A DNA stretch of 64,000 nt from Astropecten irregularis (Eukaryota > Echinodermata > Asteroidea > Paxillosida > Astropectinidae): contig OZ020249.1 in the NCBI GenBank assembly GCA_963971285.1, positions 10,280,256-10,344,255 of the forward strand, read 5' to 3'. Made by a program: the position numbers and the translations under genes. Below, piece by piece: positions 11,216 to 21,393 of this stretch; the stretch's first letter is position 1, and the number at the start of each line of letters is the position of its first letter. Under the pieces are notes generated by a model that saw only the letters and a list, made by a program, of their open reading frames with translations, searched no databases and was not told the origin of the DNA.

Positions 11216-11310
11216 AAGTTAGTGCTAAGCCATGTTGACCAGTGTGGTAGGAGACCTGCATTAGTAAATCGGAGGTCTCAGGCTCGAATCCCACCAAAGC
11301 AGTACATCAG
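11216..11310 (+). mobile_element. tRNA-like SINE remnant
   Basis: CAGGCTCGAATCCCACC resembles a Pol III B box (GGTTCGAATCC) preceded by a possible anticodon-stem remnant (GACCTGC..GGAGGTC). No A box or acceptor stem is visible, so it is not called a tRNA gene. Confidence 0.35.
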
Positions 11311-12839
11311 CCCCATTGTATACGGCAAGCCTCTAAATTTAGACTCGGATGCCTATATTTATTGCGATACAACCCATCTACCCATCTCCCAACGCGCGTT
11401 TGTTTCTCCTGCACGCATTTTCACAATGAAATGAAGGGAAAAAAAGGGAATACCTTTGTATCTGCATTTATAACATTAACCATCGTTGCTCGCCCCGGGT
11501 CAATCAAAACACAGCACCGCTACAAACCCATCTACTTTCTCTAATTCCCACTCGGGAGAAAGTTGTTGTGCAGACATAGACTGGCCCTTCCCGTCCCTCC
11601 ACTGTTTTTTTTGTTGGCGTGGTGATTCACATTGAACTAGGTACGATATTCCTTAAAGACGCATTGTCTGTGTATCTAGGGAAAGAATCTACAGAAATTA
11701 TGTTCTTCTTTTCTCGAGCGAAAGAATTTCAGCAGAATTTATGCTCGTGCAAAGGAAACATGTGAGACACCGAACATTTCTTAATCTTTAGGTATCATGT
11801 TTGTTTAAACAGAACTTATCATGTTCTTCATTCTCATTGAAATTTCGAACTAGAGATTAATCTTTCTTTTTAATGACAATTTTCAGTAATTCTAGGCGTT
11901 TTTTTCCGGATAGGGTATTAAATTTTAAGGTGATACAAGCTTGAAATCTTATTTTATTTTTCATTTTCATTTTCTATGGTGCTCGTGTTTATGACGTCAT
12001 GTCTAGAGGGCGCCCTTGACAAAAGGTCAAACTTAAAGGAGCCGATCCCATTGGCTCATTCCGTATGATGCACCGCCCATAAACACATCTGTGGGGTTTC
12101 CGCTATTTCATCATTGCTTTTGCTTCCAAAATGGCGGCACGATGACATCATTACACAATGGTAAGCCTTAGTGTTCTGCCATGAACTTGTTATTTCATTA
12201 AGTTTGGGGGCAAATCGTAGAAAAAAGGGGAAAATGTTTAACAAAAATCTTAACCTGGCGTGCAGGGTTATGGTCCCACGGGCTTGTACGGTACAGTACG
12301 TGGTTTTGTAATCATTGTGTGATATGCTGGAAAAAATATCATGACACACGGTACGTGATCAGTACGGAAGCCTACACTTACAGCCCTGAGTTTGGCCCGT
12401 TTACGGTAGGTAATGGGTACTGCTATGAATGTATACTGTTTCACATTCTTCTGCACAGGCCCTAGTTCTTCTCGCTTTTTCGCTTTCGCGAGGCTATTTT
12501 GGGAACCGAAGTTGTGCTCGGAGCATGAATAAATGTTATTGTAGTTCATACTTTAATCGATGTGAAATTTAGACATAAAGTGCCACATTATTGCCTTTCC
12601 AAGGCGAAATTAGTCCGGCAAAAGCACCACCAAATTTTACCAAAGGCAGAATTTTACCATTGGTAGATAAACTGTCACGGATCGATACGGCAGTGGTGGA
12701 ATTATATACTTGAAACCAAAGTACTTCCATACCCATCCGGCTTGTGTTATTTAGGTCGTTTGTATAGGTGATGAAAGAGAAAGATTTTTCTTTTCTGTTT
12801 AATAAGGATCGTGGACTGGCAAAGCCAGTCTAGGGTGTC
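11311..12839. other. Unassigned sequence
   Basis: Contains AGAGGGCGC (about 12004-12012, a CTCF-like core) and TTAAAGGAGCC at about 12033, a lone TTAA-type MITE-like end without a partner. No gene recognised. Confidence 0.4.
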
Positions 12840-13075
12840 TCACCGCCCAAGGAGCTTGATGTATTGGATACGTGCCGCGTCTTGGATTGGTAAAATGACT
12901 CCCGAAAATTAACAAATCGACGTGTTTGCCCCAGTGGCGGGAAATTGGAGCTGGGCCTTGGTCCAGCACGTGCGCGCTTCGATCCGCGCCGCGCGGCGCG
13001 CCTCGGTAAAAAAGTCTCGGTTGATGACACTGAGCTAGATTCCTTCCGTCTCACGCTGCTTCTCTGGGTAACCCA
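12840..13075. promoter_or_regulatory. GC island with E2F, E-box and CG palindrome
   Basis: Contains GGCGGGAAATTGG (E2F-type), GCACGTGC (E-box) and an exact 16-bp palindrome CGCGCCGCGCGGCGCG at 12985-13000. The reverse ORF (12830-13054) has an Arg/Ser/Pro-rich product that looks like translated GC-rich DNA. Candidate promoter or enhancer by composition only. Confidence 0.35.
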
Positions 13076-13446
13076 GTCCTGTTGAGCGTACTTTATGAAT
13101 TACCAGTGGTCTTTATGAGTCCGAGCCTCTATTTTCTTTTCTCTTTTTTTCTTTTCCCCTCCATCTTCACCTCTCCTGTAGAGGTTGGAACACTCGAAGG
13201 CAGATAAGTAGATGGGAAGATTCAATGTGCTTCATTCTGTAGACAGAAATAACACCCTAGATAAAGCTGGTACGTGCGATGTTGGTGTATTTTTAGCGGA
13301 TGGCTGAAAATATTTCCTTTAACCAGCATTTGTGTGCCATTTACAAGACAAGATTGTGATGCTTGAAAATCTGAAGTGTAGAAAGTGTAGAGGTACATAC
13401 GTTTCTCTCACAATTAAGAACACTAATTGTTGCATTATGCATTTTT
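13076..13446. other. Unassigned sequence
   Basis: Pyrimidine-rich tract near 13130-13170, otherwise nothing recognised. Confidence 0.4.
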
Positions 13447-13561
13447 CTACCGCCATGTGAGGTCCACAAAACGAAACTAAGGGTTTGAGCTGCAGAAAAG
13501 CTTCAGCTTCGCCACGTTTCTCAAACCCTTCATTTAGTCTCAGGATACAAAATGGCGGTAG
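13447..13561. repeat. Foldback hairpin, 115 bp
   Basis: Outer arms CTACCGCCAT / ATGGCGGTAG are exact. Inner arms AAGGGTTTGAG (13479-13489) and CTCAAACCCTT (13520-13530) are exact 11-mers. The loop holds TGCAGAAAAGCTTCAGC. It could be a tiny foldback MITE or a transcribed hairpin. Confidence 0.65.
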
Positions 13562-13621
13562 CAAAATAAATCCCAAGACCCCCTCCAAGCCTTATTGCGT
13601 CACAGGTCGAGCACAACCATA

Positions 13622-13819
13622 GGGCGTTTACGAAACGGAGGCACGGGCTCCGTCTCAGGCTCCATCTCCATTTCGTAAATTCATTTTGAAACTGGTTCCT
13701 AAATAGAGGCTTCTGGCTGCGGTTCTGAAGTAGATTCTCATGTTTGAAAATGAAAACAGAGCTTCTGCTTCAGTGAAAAACCACAGCCTATATTTTCAGC
13801 ATAAGAATATCAGAGCCTT

Positions 13820-13872
<53 letters not shown>

Positions 13873-13895
13873 AAGCCCCTGTTTCGTAAACGCCC
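13622..13895 (+). mobile_element. Family M MITE, copy 1, with expanded hexanucleotide
   Basis: Ends GGGCGTTTACGAAACGGAGG and CTGTTTCGTAAACGCCC. The left arm has GGCTCCGTCTCAGGCTCC; the middle has AATAGAGGCTTCTGGCTGCG and GAAGTAGATTCTCATGTTTG, found in all M copies; the right arm is expanded into (GCCTGA)n. Flanks are ATA left and GTA right, an imperfect 3-bp duplication. Confidence 0.8.
13821..13874 (+). repeat. (GCCTGA)n microsatellite inside M element
   Basis: About nine uninterrupted hexamers that sit exactly where other M copies carry only a few related GAGCC words in the right inverted-repeat arm. Confidence 0.9.
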
Positions 13896-14275
13896 GTAGT
13901 TTAAATCTCCCCGACCGCTCCCCATGTTCCTAGACAGGGCGCCCTCTCGAGTTCAGCGTTTGTTTCAAGTCAGTATCGAACAGGATGGAACGAATTCGAA
14001 CTTGATTCTTTGTCTCGTCCGATTGCCATAAACGATTTTTTTTCTGACGAATGCAAATTTAAAAAATCCGATACTCTCAGCTTGAACGGTTTCGAATATT
14101 CCAGCGTTGATAAACGTTACCTATAATTACCAAGTGATCAGATAAAGACTGTCACACCAAAAGAAAAAGTGTCCCGCCTTCGGCATTGCGAGGACACCGT
14201 GATACCATGGTGATACTTTCCTTTCTTGACCTTTGACCCGCACCCGAGGCCGGATTGTCACGCCTGGGGTCGATT
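13896..14275. other. Unassigned sequence
   Basis: Includes GGGCGCCCTCTCGAG near 13938, a CTCF-like AGAGGGCGC on the reverse strand. No gene recognised. Confidence 0.4.
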
Positions 14276-14419
14276 TCACGAAGCCCTACGATCGATCGTA
14301 ACTCGAGTTACGACTAAGGAAACCCATCGTATCTTACGACTTTTACAATGGGGGCTGCAATGCGTTATGAGTCCTACGATTTATTTGTAAGATGCGATGA
14401 GTTTGGTGAAATCGGCCCC
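14276..14419 (+). mobile_element. Family H MITE, copy 1
   Basis: 144 bp: GGGGTCGATTTCACGAAG at one end and TTGGTGAAATCGGCCCC at the other. Contains CTACGATCGATCGTAACTCG, ending in the dyad TAACTCGAGTTA, and the GGGGCTGCAATGC centre. Confidence 0.85.
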
Positions 14420-14736
14420 TGGACGTGATTTCCTCGGCAGCTGATATCTAAAAGCTGAACGGTGCCCTGACCATGAGTGTCCGGTGACTGACGTGAGCCC
14501 ATATTATTGAAATGAGCTGGACTTGATTGGCGTTCTGCACAACCACTAATAGACAATCTGCATGGTCACCGAGAAATAAGTAATAAAATGTAATTATGCC
14601 AGCATACCCGATCTACCTGAACTATCCGTTTTCTATTGTTTCATCGGGTAGTTCAAACATAACACCGGGTACAGCACTAATCAAATCAACATCTTTTTGT
14701 ACAGTGCAGTTTGTGCCAACTATCACCACGTGGCCA
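14420..14736. other. Unassigned sequence
   Basis: About 300 bp. An imperfect dyad CTGAACTA..TAGTTCA lies around 14618-14655. No gene recognised. Confidence 0.4.
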
Positions 14737-14977
14737 GGGGCCATTTTCATAGAGCTGCTTAGCACAAAAATTCGCTAAGCATGGCATTTCTGTCTTAATA
14801 GTAAAAACAGGATTAAAAACCAAATTTCCGTGTTATGTATCACTTGCAATTGTTCTTTGCCTGTTGTTCGTTGACCATGAATATCGAATGGAATTTTCAA
14901 TGGTGGTTTGTTTTATTGGGTAATCTATTTTTGTGCTAAGCACTTTAATGTGCTAAGCAGCTCTATGAAATTGGCCC
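14737..14977 (-). mobile_element. Family G MITE, copy 2
   Basis: Reverse copy, 241 bp. Ends GGGGCCATTTTCATAGAGC and GCTCTATGAAATTGGCCC, with the mirrored GCTTAGCACAAA words inside. Confidence 0.8.
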
Positions 14978-15044
14978 GAAAGTTTAACATTCTACCAGGC
15001 GAATTTAAAATGGTTATTTCAATTGAAATTCAACATCTCGCGTT

Positions 15045-15416
15045 AAAGGTACAGTACAACATGGTTAACAAACCAAAACAGAAATGTTCACAGATTTACG
15101 TATAACTTTCAGCGTATGGAGATGGTGCTGGTAGAAACATACTGTTAAAGTATTTTCACCTGAAATGGTGTATTTATCCCGAAAGAGTAAAACCAAACAC
15201 CAAAAACATCTTTGATCTTGGCAAGATCAAAAATCCTTCTTTATGTTTTATAAGAACAGCTGAATCGTGTTTTCGCTATTTTCTCGTGACTCAGATGTCC
15301 GATTGAGCTCAAATTTTAACTGGTATGTTAATTCATGTATATGTACGTGCTGGATAAGGCAAAGTGTGAGTGCTATTTTGTCACCTTTATATACCAATGT
15401 TGTACGCATACTTTAC
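15045..15416 (+). mobile_element. Family B MITE, copy 3
   Basis: Forward B element, TTAA-flanked on the left (CGTTAAAGGTACAG). The right end is eroded (GCATACTTTACAGG) where the next element begins without a spacer. Centre GATCTTGGCAAGATC is a clean dyad. Confidence 0.8.
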
Positions 15417-15775
15417 AGGTAATATCATACTTTGGTTTTATCAAAGAAATACAGATTTATGGGCAAAAATATCAAGACAGATGAGTAACAGTCGTCTGTG
15501 AAAATTTCAGTCCCATACGGTGCCCACTTTTTGAGTAAACAGTGGAAAACGGCCACATGTATTTCTTAAGTCTTTTCTCTTTTACTTTTGATCTTTTAAA
15601 AGATCAAAAAGATTTTCGGTCGTTGTTTTACTATTTTCTGGATAAATACACAATTTTAGGCGGAACAATTTTAACGGTATGTTTCTACCACCACCATCTT
15701 CATACTCTGTAAGTTATACGTAAATCTGTGAACATTTCTGTTTTGGTTCCTTACCAAAGTATGATACTACCTTTA
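15417..15775 (-). mobile_element. Family A MITE, copy 2, abutting B copy 3
   Basis: Reverse A element of about 359 bp. It starts at AGGTAATATCATACTTTGG, which shares the terminal bases of the preceding B element, and ends ATGATACTACCTTTAA. The B-then-A order joins unlike termini in the middle. Confidence 0.85.
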
Positions 15776-16687
15776 AGCACAAGATATTAAAGGTAGGTAC
15801 AGATATGCAACGAGGTTATAGTGAATAGCTTGCAAATAGTTATCTACTTTTTGTCACAATGGACAAGTTTTAACGCGAGCAAGAACAGACCTTGCTGTCA
15901 AATTTGGAAGTTTTAGACTTGACTTGTCTATAGACTTGGCGGGGTTTTTGAAGTGAAATAAAAAAAAAATGCTTTGCTTAAAGAGTCAGAGAGCACCGTG
16001 ACATTTGATAGGACGCACTCTTCTAACTAAACCGACCGGACGTTTTGGTGTAATATGTAACCCACGCAAGCTAGCTGTACTTTCACGCTAACTGAAAAGT
16101 ATTGACTTTTTTTGTGTTCGCTCCCTGTGCGCCAGTTGTATATTCCATCAGCGATCGCCGTAATGCGATTAAGCCTCGAGTTTGTGATTGTTTCTAATTC
16201 CTATTAATTGCCGGACTGGGCCGGCCTACCACGATAATCTTGACACCCCCTACAATTCCCTGGCCTTTACAATCCTTGCATTAGGACTCGTTTCCGAGTG
16301 GGGGGAAGAACGGGGGAAGTCTCTCCCGCCGTCCCCCCTTATTTGAAGAGGGCCGCTCTTGTCGGCAGTTCGGATCTCTCTCTCCCCCCACCCCATATCG
16401 ATTCTCCGGCCACAATGGCGCAATTATGCAAATACCGGTATCCAATAAACCTGCTAACATTATATTGCGTCGTAACAAATTGGGATTCCTTGGCTTATGT
16501 TTGGAAAACTATCGACGACTATTTCATGTTGTGTCCTTCTCTTTACCACCTCTTTCAAACAATCCAAAATTGACCATTATTTCCGTAATTTTAAACCTTC
16601 ATCCAAAATTTGAAAAAGAAATCGGCAAAAATGAAGACAATAATTGATTAGGCATTTTTTCCGGTCTGAATAAGCTGACTAATAATT
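15776..16687. other. Unassigned; mixed AT- and GC-rich blocks
   Basis: 16140-16225 and 16280-16420 are GC-richer, with GCGATCGCCGTAATGCGATT and CTATTAATTGCC homeobox-type words. Opposing ORFs 16281-16478 and 16298-16573 are mutual shadows. No protein family recognised. Confidence 0.35.
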
Positions 16688-16980
16688 AAAGGTAGTATCA
16701 TACTTTGGTAAGAAATCAAAACAGAAACTTCACAGATTTACGTATAACTTGCAGGGCCGTGAAGATGGTGGTGGTAGAAACATACCGTTAAAAATGTTCC
16801 GCCTAAAATGGTGTATTTATCCAGAAATTAGTAAAACAACGACCGAAAATCTTAAAAAATTTTAAAAGATCAAAAATAAAAGAGAAAAGATTTTTTCACT
16901 GTTTTCTCAAAAAGTGGGCACCGTATGGGACTGGAATTTTCACAGATGACTGTTACTTCTAGTATCTTCCTTGATTTTTT
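16688..16980 (+). mobile_element. Family A MITE, copy 3, 3' truncated
   Basis: Forward A element with an intact TTAA left end. It breaks off after ATCTTCCTTGATTTTT and runs into a pure A/T stretch instead of the usual TTTGCCCATGAATC and terminal repeat. Confidence 0.8.
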
Positions 16981-17440
16981 AAATAAAAATTTAAATTTTT
17001 AAATTTAAAATTAAATTAAAATATATCTCTTTGAATTGTGCAATTCGATGAATTTTAAAAACTGTTTTATAAATTTACCCTTGAAAATTGCACGTAATTT
17101 CGGTCGTAACCGCCCAAAACAGAACACTTTACAAACATGTAAAATAGTCAATCATTATTTGACCAGAAATCGTTTTATTGAAACCGTGAGCACCATTTTT
17201 GATCATGCTGTTTTACAGATTAATTCATCAATTTTATACATTTCAGAAATGAGAATGGAACAAAACGCTTCATTGACCTGAAGGTATATAGGAAAAAACT
17301 ATTCGAACGACGGTGACTGTAAAATTGTTCAGTTTATTTTACTGACCCAAACAAAATTTAATGTAGAATGTCATCACGTGTTATTTATTTTGTGTGTGGT
17401 TCTCCTGCAGCGCGATCGTTATAACTAGTTGCTCCGGCCA
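16981..17440. other. AT-rich sequence
   Basis: Begins with a TAAATTTAAA-type low-complexity stretch (16978-17030). The 81-codon ORF at 17036-17281 has no recognisable product. Confidence 0.4.
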
Positions 17441-18240
17441 CTCGGGTCTACAAGTCAAACACGGAACAGTCGTCGGCTATCGGCAATCCTCACTTTGTAC
17501 GACGCAGCACGGGACTTACAATGTCGGTCACATTAAAGACGCGACGCTCGAGTTTAATAATTAGCCGCGTGTGGGAGAGAATGGAGCGGAGGAGAGGAGG
17601 GGGGGGGGGGTGGGGGAAATAGGCAGTGGGCGGAGACGGACTCTTTATCTTCTGAAAATGAGGGTATGGGGAATCGCGTGGAGGTAAATTAGGCGGAAAC
17701 AATGGGTGTCGGACCGGCCTCAAGTGGGGGGAGGTGGGATGGGGGAGGAGGGATGGGGGGAGGAAGGGGGAAATTCGGCCGGGAAGACGGTAGGAGAAGA
17801 TTAGATAGGACGGACGGGAGGGGGAAGTTAGAGTCAAAAAATTAAAACAGAGATCGGAAACAAAAATCGTGATTGTCCGAGGCGATGCCACGGTCCTTGC
17901 CGGCCGTGCGCGGCCCGCAACTCCATGCCGAGCGCTGCCTGCTAATTTACCCCGCGTGATGGTAATGAGGTTTCCCCGGCTTAACAATTCGTCATTTCCC
18001 GCGCTCATTCGATTAGCCCCAAGACAATAAAGACCACTAATTCGATTAAGAAGTTAAAAAGGATGCCGGGGTGTCACGCGGGCGTGTTCTTGGTCTGTCT
18101 GCCAGATGAATCCCTCTCTCCACAGACAATGCTCAAATAAGATTATAATTAATGGAGATAATGCATTAATTATCTCTCCAGCAGAGTTTCAATTGCTATA
18201 ATCTTAAGACCGTGAACAGGCCTCGTGTAGTGATTGTAAC
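17441..18240. promoter_or_regulatory. Composite non-coding island with homeobox-site dyad
   Basis: A GC-rich first part contains a long purine/G tract (about 17575-17830). The second part has CTAATTCGATTAAG, TTATAATTAATGG and the exact dyad GAGATAAT-GCATTA-ATTATCTC at 18155-18176. The 172-codon reverse ORF (17490-18008) reads proline/serine-rich from the G tract and lacks any domain, so it is not called coding. Candidate developmental enhancer. Confidence 0.35.
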
Positions 18241-18333
18241 TCAACCATTTAATGGAGTTTCTTTCTTCCGAATTTATTTGTTTTTTTCACCCGTAAAAAA
18301 AATGTTAAGTTTTTTTGTACAACTCTTCTGATT

Positions 18334-18675
18334 AAAGGTTATTTCATACTTTTTTGGGCAAAGAAAATACAGATTCATGGGCAAATCAAGGAACATAAAA
18401 TATTCGGTCCCGTACGGTGCTCATTTTCTTTTTGAGAAAATAGTGAAAAACGCCCACAGTATTAAAAAAAAATCTTCTCATCGTTTTTTTTAAGATCTAG
18501 AATATCAAAGTTATTTTGTTGGTCATTGGTTTTACACTTTTCTGGATAACTACAGCATTTCAGGCATAAAATGTTAGCGGTTTTCTACCATCACCATCTT
18601 TATACCCTGTAAGTTATAGGTGAATCTGTGAAGATTTCTGTTTCGGTATGCTACCAAAGAATGATAGTACCTTTA
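18334..18675 (-). mobile_element. Family A MITE, copy 4
   Basis: Reverse A element, divergent: AAAGGTTATTTCATACTTTT left, AGTACCTTTAA right, TTAA on both sides. The central GATCTTTTAAAAGATC has decayed to TTTTTTTTAAGATCTAG. Confidence 0.75.
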
Positions 18676-19949
18676 AAACTAAAAGTTCTAATTTAAACTT
18701 GGCAAATATGAATCGCGATTTTGTATTTCAACGTGTGTAACATTGTGAATTTGTGTTAGCTAGCAACGGGGTAAATATGACAGTGACACTGAATCGATGA
18801 CAATAGTATTCTGCGCATGCGTGTTTGTAAATTGCGCCACAGGAGGTAATTAGAGAAGGGTATTCTTCGATAAAAATAAAGAATAAATAAATTAATGTAT
18901 TAATTAATTGACATTGAATAATATAAACATTTACCAATCTCCTTTCACGCATATTTCTTGGGAGTAATAAAAATAACCACCAAGAAAAAATGTCCTTTGT
19001 GCAAGAGAGGTTTCCCTCTTTGTATTGAGTTGGTTGGCTACAAGTTTCCTGTAAAAAAAATTGCCTCATCTGTAACAAAGCCAAACAAATGGGTGTGCCA
19101 AATCTATACGCAATACACTTGTCTGAAAATGTCGTAATCATTTTAATTCATACATTATGGAAGCGAACAAATTCTTTAGTTAAGAAATATATATCGCAAT
19201 CCGTGCATTAGATAATCACTATTAATAGAAGAAAACTGCCGCTTTGGTATACAGTAGTAGTATCGCAGCACCTAGCTGCATTATGAGGCCTGTTTTGACC
19301 AAAAAATGAATCAGAAACAGAAATACTGTGATTAGGATAAGTGCACTGGTGACCAACCACTCATGATTGCGTACGACAATTCCAATCCGGGGACAATGGC
19401 CCGTGAACGTGCACATCAGAGGTGATATATCACCCGGACTCATTGGCCGTAAGTGCTTATCCATGGCGAGTGGCGCCATTTTACCATGCCACTATAGCCG
19501 CGGGGGCAAGTGAATTCGTCTGTATTTTTCTTCTCTCTTACCCTTAACCACAACCAGCGTGTTTAACTCCTGATATATAGCTGGCTGAGATAACATTAGT
19601 GTATAGGGTAACGTTTCAGTGCATGAGAACTGTTTAAAGTCGGGAAGTTCCAGAAGTAAAGAAAACGAGCTTTCCGAAGTGCTCATGCTTCAAGTGTGAT
19701 TAAGAATAACACGTTGTATGTTGATGGTGGTTGACAGTCCTAGCTTGCGTTTTGGATTGGTCCTATTGCCTTTTGTGTGTGTGGGTGGAAGAGCATTAAT
19801 TGCAATCATCTAGTTTCCAAAATGAATCTACCTTCAGATTAACGTTTGTAAGTTTCTATATCAGTATGGGTTGCAACGTTTCCGAAAAAGAAAAAGAGAA
19901 ACAAACTAGAAATAATTGTTTGCGCTTCTTAACTGGAATCTGTGCACAT
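18676..19949. other. Unassigned sequence
   Basis: The longest frame, reverse 18728-19141 (137 codons), has no domain or family I recognise and contains low-complexity AT-rich sections. Nothing else identified. Confidence 0.4.
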
Positions 19950-20065
19950 TGCATTTTGTCTCAGGATCGAATCCCGTGCTCCAGTACATTTTTCTGTGTT
20001 CCCTTTTCAATGAGTTACACTTACTCCAGTCAGTTTCCCTTGTGGCTATTTTGATGATGTTTTTG
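19950..20065 (+). mobile_element. 3' part of tRNA-derived SINE
   Basis: GGATCGAATCCCGTGCTCCAG (B-box region) is followed by TACATTTTTCTGTGTTC, CAATGAGTTACACTTA and the family tail CCAGTCAGTTTCCCTTGTGG, as in the 27.5-kb copy. Confidence 0.65.
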
Positions 20066-20292
20066 TGTTATTATTTCTGTTACATCAACATAAATTGGTG
20101 CAGTTCCTATTAGGTCTTTAATCTGCAGCTTTGTTGTAAAATATGTCTTGATGTTTTGGTGTAATTTATCGCATAACCTATTTCCGAGGCGAATATTTTG
20201 TACTAATACTACTCCGAGGATAGTACGTTTGCATTTATAAACTAAAAAACTGACATTTTTGATGATTTTTCAAGTTCTTATAAATACCATAT

Positions 20293-20533
20293 TATGTGGA
20301 TCAGTTTGCGGAAACACCATGTAAGAATCGATCGTACTTTCGCCTTTCTTATTTCGTTCGCACTTCTCGTAAGGTCTCAACGTTTCGACTTGCCTGTTCT
20401 ACTCATCATCAGGAGACAGGATGACTAGAGCAGGCTAGTCGAAACGTTGAGACCTTACGACAAGTGCGAACGAAATAGAAGTGCGAAAGTACGAACGATT
20501 CATACATTGTGTTTCCGCAAACCGATCCACATA
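20293..20533. mobile_element. 240-bp inverted-repeat element with hammerhead-like motif
   Basis: Two arms of about 100 bp, each reading (outside to inside) TATGTGGATC, GTTTGCGGAAACACCATG, TTTCGTTCGCACTT, GTAAGGTCTCAACGTTTCGA. They are separated by a short centre containing CATCATCAGGAGACAGG. A single-arm relative lies at 62.53-62.65 kb. The arm interior carries CTGATGA and GAAAC in the order of a type I hammerhead ribozyme. The head-to-head arrangement may be a snap-back copy. Confidence 0.7.
20373..20418 (-). ncRNA. Hammerhead-ribozyme-like motif (degenerate)
   Basis: Reverse strand: (T)GTCTC, CTGATGA (20406-20412), a poorly paired stem II region, GAAAC (20382-20386), GTT, GAGACC. Stem I keeps five pairs (GTCTC/GAGAC). 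Stem II has lost most pairing, so activity is doubtful. The opposite arm keeps GAAACGTTGAGACC and a perfect CTAG stem II but has AGGATGA in place of CTGATGA. Confidence 0.45.
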
Positions 20534-20586
20534 CCAATTGTCACCATGCAAAGCCTCAAATCTTTCTGAAATACCGTACTACCTTT

Positions 20587-20947
20587 AAAGGTAGTATCAT
20601 ACTTTGGTAAGAAACCAAAACAGAAATGTTCACAGATTTACGCATATTTTTCAGGGTATGAAGATGGTGCTGGAAGAAACCTACCGTTAAAATGTTTTCG
20701 CCTGAAATGGTGTATTTATCCAGAAATTAGAAAAACAACAACCGTAGATCTTGTTGATCTTTTAAAAGATCAAAAATAAAAGAGAAAAGACTTAAGAAAT
20801 ACTGTGACCGTTTTTCACGATTTTCTCAAAAAGTGGGCACCGTATGGGACTGAGTTTTTCACAGATGACTGTGACTGTCTCTTCCTTGATATTTTTGCCC
20901 ATGAATCTTTACTTCTTTGACAAAAACCAAAGTATGATACTACCTTT
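20587..20947 (+). mobile_element. Family A MITE, copy 5
   Basis: Best-preserved A element: TTAA on both sides, ends AAAGGTAGTATCATACTTT and AAGTATGATACTACCTTT, central exact 16-bp palindrome GATCTTTTAAAAGATC at 20756-20771. An extra TACCGTACTACCTTT directly upstream may be the end of another, lost copy. Confidence 0.9.
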
Positions 20948-21393
20948 AATGACAAACAAGCAAAGTGGTGTTTGTCTTGGGTGAATTCAGTGTGATCTTG
21001 ATGGAGCACTCGCAGTTGCAGATAGAATATTTCTCGCTTGAGTGAGTAGAACACCCGTCTGAAGAAATATTAGATATTTCAACTGTGATAGATGTTTTTC
21101 TTTTATTTTGCCACAGAGAAGATTTTATTCCTTTGCGGAAATGAAACTTCGTGACTGATTTATCATTTCCATATACAGGGAACGACCATGCATGCCGTGT
21201 TTCTAAAAATATTACTTTTGAATTGCTAATTTTTGAAGGATTTGCAAGGTGTTTAGTTTCCACATAAAACTTTCACAAGAAAACTGGGCCAAAGATTCCT
21301 CAAAACTGCATAATCAGGTGTGGGTTTTAACAACAACTAGCTGTTACTGATAATTGTAGATGATAAATAAGTAATGAACTGTGCAAAATCGTT
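20948..21393. other. Unassigned sequence
   Basis: Nothing recognised. The reverse 105-codon frame (20946-21263) starts inside the A element end and has no family resemblance. Confidence 0.4.

Noticed and set aside
17490..18008. 172-codon reverse ORF
   Set aside because: Pro/Ser/His-rich product arises from a long G/A tract; no domain, and the 3' part overlaps a homeobox-site block.
20293..20533. Rho-independent terminator or bacterial hairpin
   Set aside because: The context is eukaryotic and the arms are about 100 bp and recur at 62.5 kb, so this is a dispersed repeat.
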